Below are positions 57,561 through 64,000 of a DNA stretch of 64,000 bases, piece by piece. The DNA lies in contig CM072336.1 in assembly GCA_036874045.1 (NCBI GenBank), positions 26,735,501-26,799,500 on the forward strand, given 5' to 3'. The notes below the pieces were generated by a model. The model made no database searches, was not told the origin of the DNA, and saw nothing but the letters and a program-made list of their open reading frames with translations. Both the position numbers and the translations under genes were made by a program. This stretch comes from Cymodocea nodosa (Eukaryota > Streptophyta > Magnoliopsida > Alismatales > Cymodoceaceae). Numbering within the stretch: the first letter of the stretch is position 1; every line of letters starts with the position of its first letter.

Positions 57561-60339
57561 TCCAACTATCGTTGGATGTTCAAGATCCATGGGGTGCATG
57601 ACACATGGTGTGGGTTTGTCATCTTCAAGTGCCATGTACTAACATTTGTAGGGCAAGCATGAACATCAAATTTAGGAGTAGAATGACAACTTGCATGTTT
57701 GAAGCTTGAAGTCGTGTTGGAGCCAGTGGATGGAAGAAAAACAATGCTGGTGCAGCTCGTATGTTTTTGAATTGCCCCCTTGCTTAACAAAATAGTTAGT
57801 ACATCTTGGAAAAGCACATTCATCGAAAATCATGTGTCGACTGAGATAGACATATTTGGTCTTGAAGTTAAAGCATTTGTATCCCTTGTATCGCTTGTCA
57901 TACCCAATGAAGATGCAAGGCTCAGATTTAGCACTTAGATTGTTATGCCTATAGTGTTTGAGCATGGGATAGCAAATACACCCAAAAGGTTTCAAGATAT
58001 CATACCTAGCATGAGTATCATACATTTGAAGATAAGAGGTGGATTCCCCATCTTGTCTAACACTATGGCAAGGTAACCTATTTATTAGAAAAACAACAAT
58101 AAAGAAGCAGTCATTCCAAAAGGATTTTGGAATGCCACTTTGAGACATTAGACATAGACCAATTTGAGTAATTGTCTTATGCCTCTACTCAACCCACCCA
58201 TTTTGTTCAAGAGTATGCGGAGAAGACACTTGGAGAGAAGTACCTTGTTTGCTAAGAAAGGTTAACAAGTTTTGAGATGAGTACTCACCTCCACCATCAC
58301 ACTGAAAAGTTTTAATAACTCTACCAAATTTAGTTTTAATAAAAGCCACAAAATGTTTATAGTAATTTTAAAAAATCAAATTTTTTCTTTAAGAGATAAT
58401 ACCAAGTAAAATGATTGAAGTCATCAATGAATAACACATAATAATGAAATCTAGTTCTTGAAATAGTAGGAGCAAGCCCCTAAAGATCGTTGTGAATTTT
58501 ATCAAAAGGTTCCTTGACACAAACATTAGATAAAGTGAAAGGTAATCGAGCACTCTTTCCATATTGGCAATCACAACAAATGCCATCATAGTTAATGTCT
58601 TTAACAAAAATTAAATTACTAGATTTAAGCAACTCAATAGTTATGAAATTACAGTGACCAAGTCTTAAATGCCAAAGCCTAGCACTATTTTTATTTATCT
58701 TCCTTAGATCCAAGATGGTGAGAGTGTGACCATTATGCATCTTGTAAGTGCTCCCATCCTTCTTGCCTCTAGCAACTATGAAGTCGGTTTTCTTGTGTTT
58801 AATTCTAAAGCTATCATCATTGAAAATAATATCGTAAGGAAATTTACTAGTTAATTGATGAACAGAGATAAGATTTTAATTTATCCTAGGTACATATAAA
58901 ACATTTTCCAGGGTGATAGGATTATTATCTATACCATATGCTTGAGTGTGACCAAGACCACATATAGGTAATTTTTCACCATTAGCAACTATAACATAGT
59001 CATGCCCAAAATATTGTTTGGAAGGGACAGTCATACTTGACATTATCTATGACATTGTTTGTCACACCTGAGTTTGCATATTACTCCCTTTACTCTCCTT
59101 CTTGGAGAGTCATCGCAGAAAATGGTTGGGGAATGACCATGCTCTGATAGGAGTGATGAAAGTGATGCCAACAATCGAGAGCATGATGACCAACTTTCCT
59201 GTAAATCTGGCAAGTTGGGCAAGGTTGTCCTGGGGCGACTTGGTTGTTACGATAAGTAGTCTGTTTGGTAGCTGCAAACCCCCGACCTCGTCCTTGAGGT
59301 GAAGCATAAGAGTTTGCATGAGGATGTGCTTCATATGTAGGCCCAAAGTTTTGTTTTGCAGCACCGCCTCTTCCAAGGTGGTCAGAAGCATACACAAGTG
59401 GATCACCAATAGGGTGATTCATGTTGGAATATGCGGGTTGGTTTGCAGCGTGTTGATAGTCGGGTTAAGGCTCATGTGCAATGCCTGGCCCAGCACTTGT
59501 CGAATACATTGCTGTGGTCGCACCCCTAGGTTGTCGACCATCCTACTTGCCACTAGTGTCTTTTTGCTGGTAACTATTTTTCTGAGGAACTACGCTTTGG
59601 CCAGCGTAGAACACCATTTTTGGTTGCGATGCCGTCTCCGCACACCACATCCTTGTTTCAAAGGCACGTAACATATCGACCACAATGATGAAGGTCGGGA
59701 GCGAAGGTCACAACGCCATGGTAGAGAACCTTTTGTAACAGTCAACAAGGGAGTTGATGAGACAAAAACTTGCTCTTCCTCGGTGAGTGGCTTGTTGATA
59801 ACCATAAGTTCATCGCATATCTCCTTAAAATCAATAAGTAGGTCATTAAGGTTGTCATACCTTTCACGCCTTAGGTGCTGAAGTTGGTTTCTCAAGAAAT
59901 ATTGCCTCTCACAAAACATCGTCGCAACGCTTCCCAAATTTCTTGTGTAGTAGTAGTTAGGCAAATGCAATCCCTTGCCACTTCGTTAGTGAGGCTCCCC
60001 AAAAGCCATCTGCTGACTATAGAGTCAATTTTCTCCCATTGCTCGTGTAGAGGATTACAGTTGATTTTTTCACCGTCTTTTGTGTCAATGACAAATAGGA
60101 ACTCCGTCGGACGATGACTAGAGCTATCGAGGAAACATTTCACTCCTTGTGCTTGGACAAGGCGCAACACCTGTCCCTCCAATACCAAATAATTTTTGTG
60201 TTAAGTTTGGTGGTGAGAAGGTTATTGATTGTTGCATTTGCTGAAATGGAATGTATTGTTTCTTCGACCTCCACGATGCCACCACCGTCGGAGTTATTCC
60301 TAGACCCATTGTGAGACATTGTTGTTTGCTCTGATATCA

Positions 60340-60461
60340 AGAAGAAGATAGACGATGAAAAACACTGCAATGACAAGGCAGCACATACACACAGAGTCCA
60401 ATATATCAACATACAATGGACAAAATATATGGAAAGAAAAGCGATAAACATAATGACAACA
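60340..60461 (-). repeat. 5' LTR of the Copia element
   Basis: The partner of 54579-54699. On the element strand it starts TGTTGTCATT and ends next to the tRNA primer-binding site. Confidence 0.85.
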
Positions 60462-61601
60462 TTACAAGGTAGTAGAATAAGGTAAACGGTTAATCATTTA
60501 ACCAATCTGTTCAAGTTGAGTTAATTAAGACTTGTCTTTTAACTTAAACATTATGTGGTCTTCGATGAAACAAATTTGACCATTCGAATAAGGATGGATT
60601 AGATCAATCTCCTAGACACCTAAATTACAATTATATTTCATTTTAAATTAAAAGAACCGAAATCCAATTAACACATAAATAAAATAAAAGAAAAGAGCAA
60701 AATTATCTATCTATCTGGACAGCACAAATGAATACCAATAATCCACCGTCCAGTTCATATGACAACTTAGATTAGGCTCCACCAATGTGGTCCAGGCCGT
60801 TCCGGTCTGCTTGTTTGTGGATCAACATCAGCCGGCAGGTGTGGTTTCCGGAACTGTTCATTCCAGTCCAGTCCATTCCGCAGCCTAAACGGATTGGGTT
60901 GGATTACGTAAGCTACCGATGATTTAACAAAGAAAGTTGTAGAATTTAGTCTATTGCCTTTTCAACAGAAACAAGAAGACGACGTAATGTTTATAGATAA
61001 TAAGTAAGAATTGCGGCGAGTTCAAAGGTGATCAATGTAAGTCTGTCGGCAATGAATGGATTTTTTTTTTCCTTTCTAAAATTTAAGTTTAGGATTAAGT
61101 TCATCAATGTTAGATCACCCGTCATTGATTGTCGCTTTTAGTGAAGAGGAAGATCTGAATAAGATACAGGGAGAGTTTATGATTGACAATCAAATAACTT
61201 ACTAAGTCCGTATAAGTAAATTCTTCTTAAAAGCGGATTTGTGAAATATTGGGATTAATTTGATACGTTTGAATGAGTTGGATTTATTTTATGCCTAATC
61301 TGACCCATATGGCTAGATGATTAATTAATTAATTAACACATTGTATTTTTAGAGAATTAATAGCTAGATATTTTATTTTGATTGATTTTTGAGTTTTTTA
61401 CATGGTAATGAGCTTCTATGTATATTTCCATACAAATGTTTTCCACTATAATTATTAATGTAAACTCCATGCTAATTAATTTTGGTCACCATGCTATCTT
61501 TTCCATTAGAATCCACACCTTTAGGCTGATTTCATAATTTCACTATCCAGGACTTCCATGATCCATTGCAATAAAACATGTATTAGAAGTTCCTGCAAAC
61601 A

Positions 61602-61625
61602 GTGTGTGTGTGTGTGTGTGTGTGT
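61602..61625. repeat. (TG)n microsatellite
   Basis: An alternating GT tract of about 24 bases. Confidence 0.9.
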
Positions 61626-63408
61626 ATCACACATCCCATAATTTAGATCAAGCACAACGCTAATCGCTTAACATCATAAACAAATGAGACCTATGCCCAT
61701 GATGTCTTTCTTAAGCCGTACATGCTTTCAAAATTAGTGTTCCATGACAAGGTACTCTGCTAGGTGAATGGTTTTTTTTTTGTATGCTGTTTGTTTCTAG
61801 GATAATTATTGAAATTTTATATTTAAAAACTATCTCGCATTCATATTTTTTCATGCATATGTATACTCATATATAGTGTCCCATCTGTCCCAAGGTACCA
61901 CATCATGAATTAATGATAGTTTTCTTTGGCAAGGTTTAATTTTATTCTGTGCCAATAATTCAATGCATTATTTATGTGAAAAGTACTTAAATTGGGTCAT
62001 CACGTTCCAAACCCAACTCACTTCATGGTTGGGTTGGGGCGAGTTGGGTTCAATCATCATATATGAACCAGGTGTGGGTCAATCGAACCCTAATGACAAG
62101 TACCTAAATGATCTGGTCCAAACCCTAGCCTAACCTGTTGCCGTTGATAGAAGCTTGCACTGCACCAAATCACCATTCTTTTCTTGGAACATTTAATTCA
62201 CCGACCCTTTGGTTAGAATTAGGCCATGCCATGCTTTGGATGACCACAGCCAATTAACCCGCACCCCCACACAATCATATTAAATTATCAGTTGTCACTT
62301 GTTGAGGGATTTTTTTTTTTTTTTTGTTCAAACACAAAATTTTTCTCTCAATATTTGGTATTTGAATTCTTGTATTTTATCTGAAAAATATATATGGTGG
62401 AACAGATAGAATTTAGATGCTGAAAAGTATTTGTATTTATAAAGAATTTCACTTACGATCAACTACCGAAAAATTTCAAGCAAGAAAAGAAAATCACCTT
62501 TTGTTGGAGAAGTTATTTTCTACGTAAGAGCATACTATTATTTACGAGATGGAAATTAAATAATTAATAGCAAGATCTACGATTTCTTAGAAAAGTGAAG
62601 CACACTAGCTAAAAATCAATTAACTATCAAAACTTCGCATGCATAACCACAAATATAAGAAATACAACGCCAAGTATCGTGACTTCTTGGGTTATAAATA
62701 TAATTTCTTAATAAACTATAATGCAAAATACAACCTATTCAATTTGGAACAGCACTGCCTTCACTATAAACAAGAAAAAAAAATACGTATAGCAGAAACA
62801 GTGTGTGCTTATATACACACGCATGCAGTAACACATACACGTGTGTGTGAGTAGGGGGTTAAAGGCGGTAATGCATTGAGTAAGACAGACACTGGCTAAA
62901 TATCTCAATCAGAATCAAATTCTACGTATAACTTGAAACTCCCGAAGTGGAATTCCCCACTTTGTAATTGAGTCACATTCAGGCTTTCGTGTATGCACGC
63001 CTTTCCGAATTAATTCGATCCACGCCCATGTTGACTCCTTTCCTCTTCCTGTTCCTTTCACGAAACCATAAGAGAGCTAGCTGTTAACAGCATATAAACT
63101 AATAAGTTAGTTAACCATTAATTATATATGGATAACGTAATTAATCTTAATTGATTTCCCGCGTGACATGCAGGGACACCTGGCTACTTTCCAGCACGTG
63201 CCTTCACAGATTACGTCCACGTAAAGATTTAAACATATGTCTTGGTTATTTGCTTACCACGTCCACCTTGTCCAACACCACATGCTAGTTGGTGTGTGTT
63301 TGTGTGATAATGTTGATGGCTAGTGGTTAATTAATAAACCAATGCTTTATTGTGGACAAAGTGGATCGTTGTTGTTGTTGCCTTCCTCACTGAAAGCCGT
63401 CCTTTCCA

Positions 63409-63448
63409 GTTATGCATGCACCACTACTATAAAGGGATGCCGACATAA

Positions 63449-63502
<54 letters not shown>

Positions 63503-63549
63503 GCATGCATAGTTATGTATGCACCACTACTGTAAAGGGATGCCGACAT
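63409..63549. repeat. Duplicated 38-bp unit around a (CA)n-(TA)n microsatellite
   Basis: GTTATG(C/T)ATGCACCACTACT and its continuation to GCCGACATA occur at 63409-63446 and 63512-63549. The first copy is followed by a long CA/TA microsatellite and the second by a shorter CA tract, so unit and microsatellite were duplicated together. Confidence 0.9.
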
Positions 63550-64000
63550 ATACACACACACACTTATATAAATATATATGTATAACTACATGCATCCACA
63601 AAGCTAGGGGCGTCCTTCGTGTGCTCTCTAATTAATTAATCGGTCTTGTACTAGAGCAATCAATCCATTAGCCGAGGTTTTTTATTCAAAATAATCGATA
63701 GGTAATATTGAGTCTCAAGTTTCATATCGATAAAAAAGAAATAATACAGAATCCAGATTTATATAATGTGGAAATTATATATCATCACTTATAGTCAATT
63801 AATTTTTATGTGATATCGAAGAAGTAAATTCAACACTTGTTGGCATATAAAACAAAAACAAAAAAAAGAAAGCGTATTAAGAAGTAAAAGTTTTACATTG
63901 ATAAAAAATAAATAAATTATTATCAATTAATTTGAAGTGAAGACTTAACCTTCACACGTTATTAAACCCACTGAGTTGGGCGTCCAAGCTCTGGAAGCAA

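Larger units (their letters stand above)
54579..60461 (-). mobile_element. Copia LTR retrotransposon, antisense, full length but broken
   Basis: A fossil Copia element of about 5.9 kb. The LTRs are short: 3' LTR 54579-54699 and 5' LTR 60340-60461 (121-122 bp). They are flanked by 5-bp target-site duplications, TTACA on the plus strand, at 54574-54578 and 60462-60466. The primer site TGATATCAGAGC (minus strand, 60339-60328) adjoins the 5' LTR. Reading leftwards the order is gag with a zinc-knuckle-like region (about 60310-59090), protease region (about 59090-58750), integrase (about 58740-57570), reverse transcriptase (about 56460-55300) and RNase H (about 55320-54720): the Copia order. An extra segment of about 1 kb sits between integrase and reverse transcriptase. 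The coding region is broken in many places (about ten or more). By eye the LTRs differ at about 15% of positions, suggesting insertion several million years ago. Confidence 0.93.
60467..64000. other. Gene-free right edge with microsatellites
   Basis: No gene was recognised. Features are a (TG)n tract at 61602-61625, a poly(T) run near 62308-62325, a (CA)n-(TA)n tract at about 63450-63502, and a 38-bp repeat pair around it (63409-63446 and 63512-63549). The rest is AT-rich. Confidence 0.5.

Noticed and set aside
1-64000. CRISPR arrays, bacterial operons, tRNA or rRNA genes
   Set aside because: None seen. The tandem repeats have two to three adjacent copies without spacers, and no intact tRNA A/B-box pair was found outside the SINEs.

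Overview
The window is nuclear DNA of a flowering plant. It holds split genes with GT-AG introns, plant-specific families (a GAUT7-type galacturonosyltransferase, a SNAC-A-type NAC factor, a P-class PPR protein, plant calcium uniporter and plant MTHFR), AT-rich intergenic DNA, and Copia, L1-type LINE, RTE-type LINE and Au-type SINE debris. Several first exons are much more GC-rich than the later exons of the same gene (uniporter, MTHFR, NAC). That 5'-to-3' GC gradient is typical of monocots, and the long AT-rich introns suggest a non-grass monocot; this taxonomic reading is inference.

Layout from left to right: the last two exons of a TLC-domain membrane protein (+, 151-974, entering from outside the window); a two-exon mitochondrial calcium uniporter (MCU, +, 3108-4709); an eight-exon GAUT7-like gene (+, 7608-23633) stretched to 16 kb by transposon-filled introns; a twelve-exon methylenetetrahydrofolate reductase (MTHFR, +, 26041-33208); a four-exon KRTCAP2/KCP2-type oligosaccharyltransferase subunit (-, 35089-37622), possibly with a far-upstream 5' UTR exon near 41.2-41.3 kb; an intronless mitochondrial PPR gene (+, 42108-43850); a three-exon NAC transcription factor (-, 45634-46770) with a TATA-like box and G-boxes; a gene-poor stretch (47-54.5 kb); a complete-length but broken antisense Copia retrotransposon (54579-60461) with 5-bp target-site duplications; and a gene-free right edge with microsatellites.

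The seven protein genes are ordinary single nuclear genes with no operon-like or pathway relationship: folate/methionine metabolism, pectin synthesis, mitochondrial calcium uptake, ER N-glycosylation, organelle RNA processing and stress transcription. MTHFR and KCP2 are convergent, as are PPR and NAC. PPR and the putative KCP2 promoter are divergent.

I reconstructed every exon-intron structure by hand from splice sites, reading phase and family homology; phases close without a break in all complete genes. I found no convincing new biological system. The items most worth a second look are the E-D-D in place of D-D-D at the sugar-nucleotide site of the GAUT7-like protein, several nested or tandem duplications inside introns, an 83-bp foldback, and an orphan exon-like segment near 45.2 kb.
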